Source: Pseudoalteromonas sp. UG3-2 (GTDB lineage Bacteria; Pseudomonadota; Gammaproteobacteria; Enterobacterales; Alteromonadaceae). Taken from it: a stretch of DNA of 64,000 nucleotides. The notes below the pieces were generated by a model. It saw only the letters and a list, made by a program, of their open reading frames with translations, was not told where the DNA came from and ran no database searches. A program made the position numbers and the translations under genes. Shown in pieces: positions 47,012 to 59,501 of this stretch (positions are counted from its first letter, which is position 1; each line of letters opens with the position of its first letter). The DNA lies in assembly GCF_037120705.1 (NCBI RefSeq), contig NZ_JAWLJU010000002.1:3198001-3262000 (forward strand). Direction: 5' to 3'.

Positions 47012-47785
47012 CTAAAGTTCCTGCTCACTGTAAAGCAAGAAAGCACGTTTAAATTGACCTTTTTTTAAGGTGTTGAGTAATTTTTGTGCTTGATTATCGT
47101 CTGCAATCGGGCCTACGCGCAACTTATACAGGTTATCTTCGTAGGCGATTGGGGTGGCAAGACCCAGCTCTTGCTGTAATTGGTTTGCCACCAGTTGTAT
47201 GTTCTCGAGTTTGCTTGCAGCGGCCACTTGCACGTAGGTCAAGCGCGGCGTTTCGCGCGATAGCGTAATGGCTTCTACCTTAACCCGAGCTGTACCTTTG
47301 TGGTGGTAGCCAAGGCGGTAGGCCGCGGCGTAAGACAAATCAATCAGACGGTCATCATGAAACGGACCACGGTCATTAACGCGGACTATGGCACTGCGGC
47401 CGTTGTCTAAATTCGTCACTTTGACAAAACTCGGCAGCGGCAGGGTCTTATGGGCTGCGGTCATGTCAAACATATTAAAAATTTCACCATTGGAGGTGTG
47501 ATAGCCGTGGAACTTACGGCCATACCAAGACGCTATCCCTTCTTGCTCGTAACCGTGTTCATCGGAAATAGGCGTGTAGCGTTTGCCAAGAACCACATAG
47601 GGGCGGTTGGCACTGGCGCTTTTTTTCTCGTTAGTGACCACGGCATCTTGCATCTCTAACTCGGTTGGTGTGCGCAGCGGCGCTTTGTCATGGCGCATAT
47701 GATAACGGCTGGAGCAAGCCGACAATAACGTCATGGTCAGTAACGCTAGCAATAGCGGTATGCTGTGTGGTGTTAAGCTTTTCAT
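47012..47785 (-). CDS. rlpA: Rare lipoprotein A (septal lytic transglycosylase family)
   Basis: A 257-residue lipoprotein with lipobox LLSAC (residue 24 region). The double-psi beta-barrel domain has EGIASWYGRKFHGYHTSNGE and RVNDRGPFHDDRLIDLS; the catalytic aspartate is in that segment. A SPOR domain, which binds denuded peptidoglycan, occupies the last 75 residues (LTYVQVAAASKLENIQ onward). The one-base overlap with rodA shows co-transcription. Confidence 0.95.
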   Translation of the reverse strand: MKSLTPHSIPLLLALLTMTLLSACSSRYHMRHDKAPLRTPTELEMQDAVVTNEKKSASANRPYVVLGKRYTPISDEHGYEQEGIASWYGRKFHGYHTSNGEIFNMFDMTAAHKTLPLPSFVKVTNLDNGRSAIVRVNDRGPFHDDRLIDLSYAAAYRLGYHHKGTARVKVEAITLSRETPRLTYVQVAAASKLENIQLVANQLQQELGLATPIAYEDNLYKLRVGPIADDNQAQKLLNTLKKGQFKRAFLLYSEQEL

Positions 47786-48891
47786 TATTTTAACAACATC
47801 CTCTTATCTGTTGCGATGGCCATAATAATGCCAAACCCCGCCATTAAGGTCACCATGGATGTGCCACCATAGCTAATTAATGGTAAGGGCACGCCAACCA
47901 CAGGAAGTAACCCCGATACCATGCCGATGTTCACAAAAACATAGACAAAAAAGGTGAGGGTTAATGCCCCCGCCAACAGTTTACTGAAGGCATCCTGCGC
48001 TTGTACGGCAATATACAGGCCGCGACCAATGATAAACAAATACAAGCTTAATAAAATGGTCACCCCTAATAAGCCAAACTCTTCGCTTAACACCGAGAAG
48101 ATAAAGTCGGTATGACGCTCAGGTAAAAACTCCAATTGTGATTGCGTGCCATGGAGCCAGCCTTTGCCCTCAACCCCACCTGAGCCAATGGCGATTTTGG
48201 ACTGAATAATATGATAGCCAGAGCCTAAGGGGTCGCTCTCTGGGTCTAAAAAGGTTAATACCCGCTGTTTTTGGTAGGCATGCATGCCATAGTGCCAAAA
48301 AGCATAGCCGCCAGGAATGGCCAGTAATAGCCCTGAGCCAATCAACCGCCAACTGAGCCCTGCCAGAAACAACACAAAAATTCCTGAGCTGGCAATGAGG
48401 ATAGAAGTACCTAAGTCGGGCTGCTCTTTAATTAAAATGGTAGGCACTAACACAATGGCAAAACCCACGATTAAGTTCCAAATACTGGGAGGTAAGTGAG
48501 CGCGGCCAATAAACCAAGCAACCGTCATCGGCACCGCCAGTTTCATAATTTCCGACGGTTGGAAGCGGGTAATGCCTAAATCTAACCAGCGCTGTGCGCC
48601 TTTACTGCTGACACCCACAAATAATACCGCCACCAGCATGCCTAAGCCCACTAAATAGACTGGGATGGCAACACGTTTTAGAGTACTGGGTGAGAATTGC
48701 GCCATAAACAGCATGGCCAGTAAGGCGCCGAACATACGCGTAGCATGGCGCATCATCATGCCCATGTCTTGGCCACTGGCGCTGTAAACGACCGCTAAGC
48801 TCCCCATCATCATCGCCAATAGGGCGGCAAACAAAGGTAAGTCGATATGCACTTTTTCAAACCAAGAGCGGGGTTTAGTCAGTGGCGTCAT
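47785..48891 (-). CDS. rodA: Peptidoglycan glycosyltransferase RodA (MrdB)
   Basis: A 368-residue SEDS-family membrane enzyme with about ten helices that polymerises glycan strands for cell elongation. LQSKIAIGSGG-like residues (IIQSKIAIGSGGVEGKGW), FLPERHTDFIFSVLSEEFGL and PLISYGGTSM are hallmark segments, and the catalytic aspartate lies in RHTDFIF. It overlaps mrdA by 17 bases, matching their joint work as a complex. Confidence 0.97.
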   Translation of the reverse strand: MTPLTKPRSWFEKVHIDLPLFAALLAMMMGSLAVVYSASGQDMGMMMRHATRMFGALLAMLFMAQFSPSTLKRVAIPVYLVGLGMLVAVLFVGVSSKGAQRWLDLGITRFQPSEIMKLAVPMTVAWFIGRAHLPPSIWNLIVGFAIVLVPTILIKEQPDLGTSILIASSGIFVLFLAGLSWRLIGSGLLLAIPGGYAFWHYGMHAYQKQRVLTFLDPESDPLGSGYHIIQSKIAIGSGGVEGKGWLHGTQSQLEFLPERHTDFIFSVLSEEFGLLGVTILLSLYLFIIGRGLYIAVQAQDAFSKLLAGALTLTFFVYVFVNIGMVSGLLPVVGVPLPLISYGGTSMVTLMAGFGIIMAIATDKRMLLK

Positions 48892-50755
48892 TGGCTTCCT
48901 CCTTGCTAAGTGGGTTCATGGCGAAGTAATAGTCCATGACCTTTCTGGCAATGGGGGCTGCCACAGTACTGCCACCACCTTGGTTTTCCACCACCACGGC
49001 CACCACAATTTGCGGGTCGTCAAACGGCGCATAGCCCACGTAGATGGCGTTATCTCGCAGACGTTCATCGAGCTTTTCGGCATCGTACTCTTCACCTTGG
49101 GCAATGCTGACTACCTGCGCAGTACCGGTTTTACCGGCCGGGAAGTAGTCGGCGCCCTTGAAGGCGGTTTTAGCCGTACCAATCTTGGCGGTGTTGCGCA
49201 TGGCTTTCAGTGCAATGTCCCAATTATGAGGATCTTTTAGTGTCACCGGAGGTTTTTCTTCAGTGAAAAGTTGCTCTACTTCGCTATCTTGCTTAGATAC
49301 TTGGACTAGGTGAGGCTGTTTATGAGCACCACGATTAACCAAAATACTCACCGAGTTGGCAATTTGCATTGGCGTTGCCGTCCAGTAACCTTGGCCAATG
49401 CCCACAGAGATAGTATCTCCAGGATACCAGGCTTCTTTATAGCGGCCGCGTTTCCAATCAACGGATGGCATAATGGCGGACGTTTCTTCATGAATATCAA
49501 TGCCGGAAAGATCGCCAAAACCAAACTGATTCATAAAGTTACTAATTTTGGTAATACCCAGTTTGTAGGCGGTTTCATAGAAGAAAGTATCGCAGGATTG
49601 CTCTATTGCCTTGTACACATCCACATGGCCATGACCCCAAGAGCGCCAATCGCGCCATTTGTGCTTCACGTTAGGGATCTGAAAAAAACCGGGGTCCCAA
49701 ATTTCGGTGTCTTCTTGGACGATGCCTTCTTCCAATGCCAAAATGGCCAAGTGCGGCTTGACCGTTGACGCTGGAGCATAGCGGCCTTGTGTGGCGCGGT
49801 TGATAAGTGGCCTGTCGGGGTTGAGTAGGGCGCGGTAATCTTTACCACTGATGCCATGAACAAATAAATTGGGGTCGTAGCTGGGGTTGGAGTAAAGAGC
49901 GAGAATGCCGCCGTCTTTAGGGTCCATGGCGATGATGGCGCCACGCATATCTTGTAAGGCATCTTGAGCGATTTGTTGTAAGCCGATGTCTAAGGTCAGC
50001 ACCAAGTCTTTTCCTGGTTGCGGCGCTTCCATACTGAGAGTGCGAATGATGCGGCCGCGGTTATTCACTTCAACCCGACGTGAACCAACTTGGCCATGGA
50101 GCTGTTGCTCGTAAAACTTTTCGATCCCCAGTTTACCAATATCATGGGTGGCACGATAATTGGTCGCTCGGCCTTCCATTTCCAACTCAAACAACTCTTT
50201 TTTGTTGAGCTTAGCCACGTAACCCAGTGCATGAGTTAGGGTATCGCCGTAAGGGTAATAGCGCGACAGTCGGGCTTCGACACTGAACCCTGGCAAACGA
50301 TGTTGGTTAACAGAAAGAATGGCGACTTCTTGTTCATTAAGCCGACCTTTTAATACCTGACTTTTAAAGCGTCGTTGTTGTTTTATCTCTTTTTTAAACT
50401 CTTGTATGCGCTCATCAGGTAAATCGATCAGGGCTTTCACTTGTTGTAAAGACGTCGCTAAGTCATCGACCTCTTCGGGTACCACTTCGAGGTTGTAAAC
50501 TGGGCGGTTTTCAGCCAGCAAAATACCATTGCGATCATAGATTAAGCCGCGGTTAGGGGCCACAGGAATAACTTTAATGCGATTGTCGTTGGAGCGTGTG
50601 CGGTAGGTTTCGTGTTCTACCACCTGAAGGTTATAGACATTATGAAACAGGATACCGATCACGATAACCACAAAAACAAAGCCGACAAATGCCCTTCTTG
50701 CAAACAGGTTTGCCTCAGCTGAATGATCCCTTATCGTCGGCCTTTTTTTGAGCAT
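48875..50755 (-). CDS. mrdA: Penicillin-binding protein 2 (elongasome transpeptidase)
   Basis: A 626-residue class B PBP with an N-terminal membrane anchor (AFVGFVFVVIVIGILF). The transpeptidase serine is Ser330 in APASTVKPHL, at the same residue number as in E. coli PBP2; SCDTFF and GKTGTAQVV complete the active site. It crosslinks new glycan made by RodA. It starts two bases from the rlmH stop. Confidence 0.97.
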   Translation of the reverse strand: MLKKRPTIRDHSAEANLFARRAFVGFVFVVIVIGILFHNVYNLQVVEHETYRTRSNDNRIKVIPVAPNRGLIYDRNGILLAENRPVYNLEVVPEEVDDLATSLQQVKALIDLPDERIQEFKKEIKQQRRFKSQVLKGRLNEQEVAILSVNQHRLPGFSVEARLSRYYPYGDTLTHALGYVAKLNKKELFELEMEGRATNYRATHDIGKLGIEKFYEQQLHGQVGSRRVEVNNRGRIIRTLSMEAPQPGKDLVLTLDIGLQQIAQDALQDMRGAIIAMDPKDGGILALYSNPSYDPNLFVHGISGKDYRALLNPDRPLINRATQGRYAPASTVKPHLAILALEEGIVQEDTEIWDPGFFQIPNVKHKWRDWRSWGHGHVDVYKAIEQSCDTFFYETAYKLGITKISNFMNQFGFGDLSGIDIHEETSAIMPSVDWKRGRYKEAWYPGDTISVGIGQGYWTATPMQIANSVSILVNRGAHKQPHLVQVSKQDSEVEQLFTEEKPPVTLKDPHNWDIALKAMRNTAKIGTAKTAFKGADYFPAGKTGTAQVVSIAQGEEYDAEKLDERLRDNAIYVGYAPFDDPQIVVAVVVENQGGGSTVAAPIARKVMDYYFAMNPLSKEEANDATD

Positions 50756-50757
50756 TA

Positions 50758-51228
50758 TTATTCCCTATGATACGGGTGATTGTTATTAAGACTCCAGCCG
50801 CGATACAGGCTTTCGGCAACGATAATACGAACTAACGGGTGGGGGAGTGTCAAGGTTGACAGTGACCACTTTTGCTCTGCAGCAGCAATGCACTCAGGTG
50901 CTAAGCCTTCAGGCCCACCGATCAGCAAACTGACATCACGGCCATCGAGCTGCCACTTTTCCATATTTCGCGCTAACTGGTGGGTGTCCCATGGCTTACC
51001 GGTGACTTCTAAAGTCACAATACGATTACCTTTCGGGATGGCGGCAAGGGTTTTCTCACCTTCTTGTTGCAAAATACGCTTTATATCGGCGTTTTTACCG
51101 CGTTTCCCTGCGGGTATTTCCAGCAACTCAAGCGGCATATCTTTGGGAAAGCGGCGTTGGTACTCGCTAAAACCGGTTTCAACCCACTTTGGCATTTTGG
51201 TGCCAACGGCGATGAGTTGTATTTTCAC
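50758..51228 (-). CDS. rlmH: 23S rRNA pseudouridine-1915 N3-methyltransferase
   Basis: A 156-residue SPOUT-class methyltransferase with the family's [20 protein letters not shown] opening, the SAM knot region LLIGGPEGL, and the C-terminal end NHPYHRE. It methylates a helix 69 pseudouridine. It lies two bases from rsfS, the usual pairing. Confidence 0.98.
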   Translation of the reverse strand: MKIQLIAVGTKMPKWVETGFSEYQRRFPKDMPLELLEIPAGKRGKNADIKRILQQEGEKTLAAIPKGNRIVTLEVTGKPWDTHQLARNMEKWQLDGRDVSLLIGGPEGLAPECIAAAEQKWSLSTLTLPHPLVRIIVAESLYRGWSLNNNHPYHRE

Positions 51229-51229
51229 A

Positions 51230-51547
51230 CTAGCCCCAAAGCTTTTCTAGGTCATAAAAGTCACGGGTTTGGTCTTGCATCACATGGACAACCACGTCGC
51301 CTAGGTCTACTAATACCCACTCACCAATGTCTTGGCCTTCTTGACCAATAGGCGGCTCACCGGCATCACGGGCTTCTTTGGCAACGTGATCGGCAATGGA
51401 TTGCACGTGGCGTTTAGAGTTACCACTGCAAATAACTAAATAATCGGTTATTGATGACACATCACGAACGTCAAGTTTGACAATATCACGCGCTTTCATG
51501 TCGTCGACTTTGTCTAGCGCGAAATCTAATAATTGTTGTGAATCCAA
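51230..51547 (-). CDS. rsfS: Ribosomal silencing factor RsfS
   Basis: A 105-residue protein that binds ribosomal protein L14 and blocks subunit joining in starvation. [20 protein letters not shown] and [20 protein letters not shown] are the family motifs. ATG 51547 follows a weak ribosome site. A 95-base gap separates it from nadD. Confidence 0.97.
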   Translation of the reverse strand: MDSQQLLDFALDKVDDMKARDIVKLDVRDVSSITDYLVICSGNSKRHVQSIADHVAKEARDAGEPPIGQEGQDIGEWVLVDLGDVVVHVMQDQTRDFYDLEKLWG

Positions 51548-51642
51548 GTTGCTATCTCTTTATTACAAATAATCGGTGATTTTAACATGGTTTTGCCGTA
51601 TTTGTAGCGCCAAAACCGAGCTTGCCCATTTATAGAGCGTTG

Positions 51643-52281
51643 CTACTGTTCGCTATAAAGCTGTTGTTGAGCAATATATTCTATGACTGAGGGATGCAGC
51701 CATGGTTCCAAAGCGGTGGTATTATGTTGTTTAATCGCGGCGCGAATATCACTTGAGGCCACGTCTTTTTGCGCACCCGATAAGAAATAACAGCCGCCAG
51801 CGAGTTGCTGATGGAGTTGGCTTTTATCTTTCATCTGAGCCTGTTGTAGGTATTGTTGCACCTCAGTATCTGGCTGCAAGGTTTCCCCTGGGCGTTGATA
51901 GACCAGAATATGGCAAAGCTGTACGATTTCCTGCCACTGATACCACTTATGCAAACTGTTAAACGAGTCCATGCCCATTAAAAAGACTATGCCAGTGTTG
52001 GGATTTTCCTGACGTAGCTCTTGCAACGTTAATAAAGTGTATGAGGGCCCATGGCGCTCTAGCTCTCGGGTATCAATACAGAGCTTGGGCTCGTTTTGTA
52101 ACAGCTTTTCAAGCATGGTGAGGCGGTCTTCGTCAGTCACGCTTGGGCGTTGCTTATGCACTGGAATGGCGCAAGGCAAGAAACGCAGCTCAGTGAGGCC
52201 AAGCTCTGCAACGCAGTGTTTGGCCATATTGAGGTGGCCTAAATGCGGGGGATCAAAAGTCCCGCCAAACAATGCAATCAT
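51643..52281 (-). CDS. nadD: Nicotinate-nucleotide adenylyltransferase
   Basis: A 212-residue enzyme that makes deamido-NAD from nicotinate mononucleotide and ATP. The nucleotide motif ALFGGTFDPPHLGHL and the later SSDIRAAIKQ are diagnostic. I start it at ATG 52281; a TTG at 52296 also opens the frame but lies in holA. The ATG overlaps the holA stop as ATGA. Confidence 0.96.
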   Translation of the reverse strand: MIALFGGTFDPPHLGHLNMAKHCVAELGLTELRFLPCAIPVHKQRPSVTDEDRLTMLEKLLQNEPKLCIDTRELERHGPSYTLLTLQELRQENPNTGIVFLMGMDSFNSLHKWYQWQEIVQLCHILVYQRPGETLQPDTEVQQYLQQAQMKDKSQLHQQLAGGCYFLSGAQKDVASSDIRAAIKQHNTTALEPWLHPSVIEYIAQQQLYSEQ

Positions 52282-53321
52282 AACACCTCTTTGCAACTGA
52301 TGGGTAAGTCAATGGCTAATGGTTTGGCAAAGCTCAGGGCAATATGCGTCAATGCTTGGTAAGGCGCGGTGACACGGGCTTCTTTGTAAGCACTGTCAAA
52401 ATCCGCCATCAGCGATAACAGCTGTTTTAATTGTGCTGTGGTCAAGCGGTCTAATGCCTGTTGCGTGGGCCCTTGTTGGTTTTTCCAGACATTGTGTTTT
52501 TTAAAGGCTTCTGGCAGCGGCGTACCTGATTGCCACAGTGATTTTACCCCTAACAACACTCGCGCTTGGTTTTGTAAAGTCCAAAGAATGCTGGCAGGCT
52601 CAACATTGTCGTGGGCAAGTTTGTTCATCACCTTAACAATGTGCTTGATATTGCCACTGAGTAAACCACTGTTGAGGTCGAAAATATCGAACTTCGCTTG
52701 GTTCAACAGGCCGCTTACCAGCTGCTGTTCATCGATGGCTTGTTTGCCAAACAACAAAGAGAGCTTTTCTAGCTCTTGATAACAGGCCAGCAAGTTTCCT
52801 TCCGTTGCTTGCAATAAAGCGCGCTTTGCCGTGGCACTCAATGACAGTGTTAAGCGTTTACATTGCTCGTCAAGCCAGCGCTCTAAATGACGGCCACTAA
52901 GGGCATAGCAAGGTACAAATAAGCCTGGTTTCTCGAGTGCCTTAAACCAAGCGGTTCGTTGCACATCTTGGCCCGCTCCTAGCCCTTTAAAAATAATCAC
53001 CACATCTGGATTGATTTGCTGTGCCAATGACTTCAAGACATTGACCCCAGCGCTGGGGACCTTTTGCTCATTAAAGTCGAACTCGATTAAGGTACGAGTG
53101 CTGAACAATGACATACTATTGTATTGCGCACTCAGTTCTTGCCAGTCGAAGCCTGGCAGCTGAGCAAACTTGATGACTTCATCAAACCCTTGTTGCTTAG
53201 CCGTTTGACGGATGGCACTGACACACTGACCTTGCTGAAAGGGTTCTTCGCCAAACACCAAATAAAATGGCGCTAAGCCCTTTTGTAGTTGAAGCGGTAA
53301 TTGATTGGCATAACAGCGCAT
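52278..53321 (-). CDS. holA: DNA polymerase III delta subunit
   Basis: A 347-residue clamp-loader subunit that opens the beta clamp. YLVFGEEPFQQGQCVSAIRQ near the N-terminus and LSLLFGKQAIDEQQLVSGLL in the middle match HolA. It overlaps the lptE stop by one base and nadD by four. Confidence 0.96.
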   Translation of the reverse strand: MRCYANQLPLQLQKGLAPFYLVFGEEPFQQGQCVSAIRQTAKQQGFDEVIKFAQLPGFDWQELSAQYNSMSLFSTRTLIEFDFNEQKVPSAGVNVLKSLAQQINPDVVIIFKGLGAGQDVQRTAWFKALEKPGLFVPCYALSGRHLERWLDEQCKRLTLSLSATAKRALLQATEGNLLACYQELEKLSLLFGKQAIDEQQLVSGLLNQAKFDIFDLNSGLLSGNIKHIVKVMNKLAHDNVEPASILWTLQNQARVLLGVKSLWQSGTPLPEAFKKHNVWKNQQGPTQQALDRLTTAQLKQLLSLMADFDSAYKEARVTAPYQALTHIALSFAKPLAIDLPISCKEVL

Positions 53322-53812
53322 TACAGTTGTGATAACTCCCTGATGATGCGTTGACTGGCGCGATGGCGCATCTCGGAGAGGATCAGCTCCAACTCTTTGG
53401 CTTTGGCCAAGGCGTTATCTGGGTCATCTTGGTAGTTACGATACAGTTCAAACATTTGCTCAACCGGTGCTTGGTCGGGGCGAGTGAGGCGATATCTTAC
53501 CCGATAAGCCAACTCGTATTGCGCCACTTGGCCGTTTTTAAACAAGCTCAAGGTTTGTCGCTCTAATGAGTCATTGTACAGGTATAACTCGGCTGCCGAC
53601 TGCGAGTTGGCGGGTTGCAACGAGACTTGAGCGCGTTTTAAATCCGCCTGCAGCTGCTCAAACAAAGCTGAGCGGCGATCGTCGCCACTGAGGGTCAATT
53701 GCTTTAAGTCAGCGGGCAAATACGACGCTTGCTTGAGGTGAAAGCCACAGCTTGCCACTACCAAGCAAGCTAGCACAATGGCTAGCTTGCTGATGCCAAA
53801 TAGGCCGCGCAT
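53321..53812 (-). CDS. lptE: LPS-assembly lipoprotein LptE
   Basis: A 163-residue outer-membrane lipoprotein that plugs LptD and helps insert lipopolysaccharide. I start it at ATG 53812, giving a signal peptide with lipobox VVASC followed by GFHLKQASYLP, the usual LptE opening. A frame reaching 54025 runs through the leuS end and is not real. Its ATG lies one base after the leuS stop. Confidence 0.93.
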   Translation of the reverse strand: MRGLFGISKLAIVLACLVVASCGFHLKQASYLPADLKQLTLSGDDRRSALFEQLQADLKRAQVSLQPANSQSAAELYLYNDSLERQTLSLFKNGQVAQYELAYRVRYRLTRPDQAPVEQMFELYRNYQDDPDNALAKAKELELILSEMRHRASQRIIRELSQL

Positions 53813-53813
53813 C

Positions 53814-56402
<2,589 letters not shown>

Positions 56403-56731
56403 TTAAGTGTCCAAACATCTGGCAAAATTAGTAGAAAATTGTCCGATAGCATACCCGAAATACGGCGCTAATCACAGCACCTAAGCGCCATATTTTTATT
56501 CGCTCTTTGTGAATTAGATTCGTTCAGCGATGCTTTCAACTGATGCCCTTTTTGCTTCGGTAAAAATGTACTTAAAGGCGTACTGATAAAGTTATTTTCA
56601 GCTGTGAGCTGAGGAATGCTTGATTGAACTACAAATGCAAATTGTTCTTGTTTGTATTGCCTTTGTGGGCTTTTATCTCTACCATACCGCCAATTTTACT
56701 CTCTATTGTTCATAATTTATCAAGGATACTT
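56403..56731. other. 329-base intergenic region between leuS and the TonB receptor gene
   Basis: Divergent promoter region. An in-frame extension of the receptor to 56624 lacks signal-peptide logic, so I count it as untranslated. No clear Fur box, riboswitch or small gene is visible. A ribosome site AAGGA lies at 56722-56726. Confidence 0.5.
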
Positions 56732-58867
56732 ATGTATAAAACCACGCTCAGCTTAGTTGCATTAGCTGTAAGTACGACTGTGCAAGCAGACAGTGAAAAT
56801 AATAAACTGCCTACAGCTGCAGAGATGGAGCACATTATTGTTTCTGGTAGCCGGGTCTTTGAAAGCATTGATGAAGTACCCGCTTCTATTACCATCATTA
56901 ACCAACAGCAAATTGAAGCTCACTTAAAGGTAAACCCTGAGCTGCAAAGTCTGTTGTCGCAAATCGTTCCAGGACTTGCGCCCGATACCGGTAGTTCTAG
57001 TAATACCGGTCAGTCGTTACGTGGTCGAGCACCTTTGGTTATGATTGACGGGGTGCCGCAATCAACACCATTGCGCAATGGTTCTTTGGGGATTAAAACA
57101 GTAGACCCCAGCGCTATTAGTCGTATCGAAGTGATTAAAGGAGCCACTTCAATTTATGGCAACGGCGCATCTGGTGGAATTATTAATTACATTACTAAAC
57201 AAGCAATGAATGAAGGCACGGTGTCAGGAGAGCTTAGCCTCTCTAGCCGTTTTAGCGCTGTGAAGTTAGAGGAAAGTGGCGGCGCTAGGCTGTCTGCAGC
57301 AGTAAATGGTCGGCTTGAACAGTTTAGCTATCTGATCACCGCAAGCTATGAAGAAAATGGCGTACAACGCGATGCTGAAGGTGATATTTTGGGGCTGCAG
57401 TACGGCTTGTCTGATACTGTAACGGAGAATTACTTTACTAAGTTTGGCTACGACCTAGATAGAGACAAGCAAATTCAGTTTAGCTATAACTATTACAGTT
57501 CGCAACAAAAGACGGATTTAGGCGATGTGTTTGGTAATGTTAATTTAGGAGAAAAGTCCTACGCCATCCACATGCCACCCTCTATGCAGAAGCAAGGTAA
57601 GCCGCAAGGTCCAGACGGCAACGAAAATATTACCTTAAAATACACGGACTATGCATTTTTAGATAACACCCAGCTAACCCTAGACGCTTACATGCAAGAC
57701 ATTGAAAATGTCTTCTTCTTCTCACCTAACCTGGCTAATCCTGAGCAAGGCTACTCGGGAGGCCAGTCGGTCATTCGTTCAGAAAAAACAGGAGCGAGGG
57801 CGACGTTTAATACTCAGATCGACTTTTCAGGTGTAGAAGCAACTTTCATATACGGAGTGGATGCGTTAAATGATATCACATCTCAACCATTAGTCGATGG
57901 TCGTATCTGGGTGCCAGAAATGGACATGGAGAGCGTGGCGGGCTACTTGCAGACGAAGTGGATTTTAGCTGACGACTTAGTACTTAAAGCAGGTGTCAGA
58001 CAAGAAAGTATCGATCTTGCTGTGTCTGATTATCAAACACTAAAACTTTGTCGTTCAGAAGATCAGTGTTCGGTGCCGCTGAACGTAAAGGGTGACACCA
58101 TAGATTATGATGCCACTACTTATAATGTCGGTATCAAATACAATGCTCATGAGAAGTTCACTCCATTCGCTAGCTATTCACAGGGTTCTGATATCTCTGA
58201 TATTGGTCGCCTACTGCGCAGTGCGACGGTGGAAGACATTGGACTTATTCAAACCGAAGCCTCGATCATTGATAATTATGAAATCGGTTTTAACTCACAA
58301 TGGCATGATATGCGACTTGAGGTTGCGGCGTATCGCAGTACCTCTGAACTTGGCACGACTAATAGGTTCAACGAAGTTACAGGGGTCTATGAGCCGGTTC
58401 GAGCACCACAAAAAATATGGGGTTATGAGGCCCTGGTTGACTATAAAATAAATCAGCAGTTAAACCTCGTTGCTACGTATAGTTATGTGGAAGGCAAAAA
58501 TACCGAAGCCGATGTTTACTTAGGTGCGAAACAGATCAGCCCGGCGAAGTTGACTGCTAATCTAAATTGGCAACCTACAGAGCCCATGTCACTGACATTA
58601 AGCTGGCTTCATGTTGGTGATCGTAAGCGTTTTGACAGAAACTCAGAGGGAGACTATGTTGGCGACCAAGGTCCCGTAGATAGTTACAACGTAGTAAACC
58701 TGAGTGGTCAGTATCAGTTAAAAACTAACTGGCAAGCTTACATCGGGATAGAAAACCTATTGAATTCGGATTATTTCCCTGCCCGAGCACAAGCCTATAC
58801 GTATGGTGGTTATAACATCAAAGGGTTAGGCACAACGGTGACTATGGGTATGAAATATCAATTCTAG
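56732..58867 (+). CDS. TonB-dependent outer-membrane receptor, probably siderophore
   Basis: A 711-residue outer-membrane receptor. From ATG 56732 it has a signal peptide (MYKTTLSLVALAVSTTVQA), a TonB box EHIIVSGSR, a plug domain with SLRGRAPLVMIDGVPQ and RIEVIKGATSIYGNGASGG, and a 22-strand-type barrel ending GTTVTMGMKYQF with a terminal aromatic. The arrangement resembles ferric siderophore receptors of the aerobactin/ferrichrome type. The ligand is not proven by the sequence. No transporter genes sit next to it, so it is a stand-alone gene; a link to the corrinoid genes at the other end of the window is not supported. Confidence 0.88.
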   Translation: MYKTTLSLVALAVSTTVQADSENNKLPTAAEMEHIIVSGSRVFESIDEVPASITIINQQQIEAHLKVNPELQSLLSQIVPGLAPDTGSSSNTGQSLRGRAPLVMIDGVPQSTPLRNGSLGIKTVDPSAISRIEVIKGATSIYGNGASGGIINYITKQAMNEGTVSGELSLSSRFSAVKLEESGGARLSAAVNGRLEQFSYLITASYEENGVQRDAEGDILGLQYGLSDTVTENYFTKFGYDLDRDKQIQFSYNYYSSQQKTDLGDVFGNVNLGEKSYAIHMPPSMQKQGKPQGPDGNENITLKYTDYAFLDNTQLTLDAYMQDIENVFFFSPNLANPEQGYSGGQSVIRSEKTGARATFNTQIDFSGVEATFIYGVDALNDITSQPLVDGRIWVPEMDMESVAGYLQTKWILADDLVLKAGVRQESIDLAVSDYQTLKLCRSEDQCSVPLNVKGDTIDYDATTYNVGIKYNAHEKFTPFASYSQGSDISDIGRLLRSATVEDIGLIQTEASIIDNYEIGFNSQWHDMRLEVAAYRSTSELGTTNRFNEVTGVYEPVRAPQKIWGYEALVDYKINQQLNLVATYSYVEGKNTEADVYLGAKQISPAKLTANLNWQPTEPMSLTLSWLHVGDRKRFDRNSEGDYVGDQGPVDSYNVVNLSGQYQLKTNWQAYIGIENLLNSDYFPARAQAYTYGGYNIKGLGTTVTMGMKYQF

Positions 58868-58975
58868 GGAGACTACGTGGGCGGTTTTGTTGAAAAAACT
58901 CAACAAAGCCGCATACATTAGATAGCGCAACTGGTCTACACTGTAAAAAAGTCCTTTATTGTGAGGAGTGTGAAC

Positions 58976-59434
58976 ATGGCAAGTTATAAAAAATGGTTAG
59001 ATCAATTTAGTGACTGGCTAAAAGACGTGAAGGAGCATGAACTCGATGACTTATCGAAGCGACTATGGCAAGCACAAAGTGAATTTAAGGATTACACCAA
59101 GCAAACTTATGACGACTACAGTTACTACTTAAAACGCGATCTTGAACACCTACTGGAAAATAAAAGCTTCTACGATGAGGTGGCATGGGCTGAATTAAAG
59201 GCCAACATTTTATTCGAGATTTCGCAGTTGGAAGACCGCACTCAGCTGGAATGGTCAGCCTTATTAAAAGACTTTGAGCATCAGGGCATATACAAACAAG
59301 GGGAATGGATAGCCTTAGGGCAATTAGTGTGTAAGAATTGTGGCCATAAAGTAGATGTTTATTACGCCATTGAGATCCCTGCTTGCGCTGAATGTGGGCA
59401 TGGGGAGTACACCAGAAAAGCGCTGGCGCCTTAA
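58976..59434 (+). CDS. YbeL-like zinc-ribbon protein
   Basis: A 152-residue cytoplasmic protein with a long helical N-terminal part (KKWLDQFSDWLKDVKEHELD) and a C-terminal zinc ribbon: LVCKNCGHKV and PACAECGHGEYTRK give two C-x2-C pairs. It matches E. coli YbeL in layout and length. I start it at ATG 58976, with GAGGAG eight bases upstream. The function is unknown. A perfect hairpin follows the stop. Confidence 0.85.
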   Translation: MASYKKWLDQFSDWLKDVKEHELDDLSKRLWQAQSEFKDYTKQTYDDYSYYLKRDLEHLLENKSFYDEVAWAELKANILFEISQLEDRTQLEWSALLKDFEHQGIYKQGEWIALGQLVCKNCGHKVDVYYAIEIPACAECGHGEYTRKALAP

Positions 59435-59440
59435 TTATTG

Positions 59441-59463
59441 TTAGCTGCCTAAGGGGCAGCTAA
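59441..59463. repeat. Perfect inverted repeat after the zinc-ribbon gene
   Basis: TTAGCTGCC and GGCAGCTAA pair around a five-base loop, six bases past the stop. There is no T-run, so it is either a weak terminator or a transcript-stabilising stem. Confidence 0.6.
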
Positions 59464-59501
59464 GCACTGGGCTGGCGTTCGTCACATTACAAGAAGTTAG
59501 A

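Noticed and set aside
56403..56731. Fur box before the TonB receptor.
   Set aside because: Only scattered A/T-rich half matches; no 19-base inverted repeat close to the consensus.
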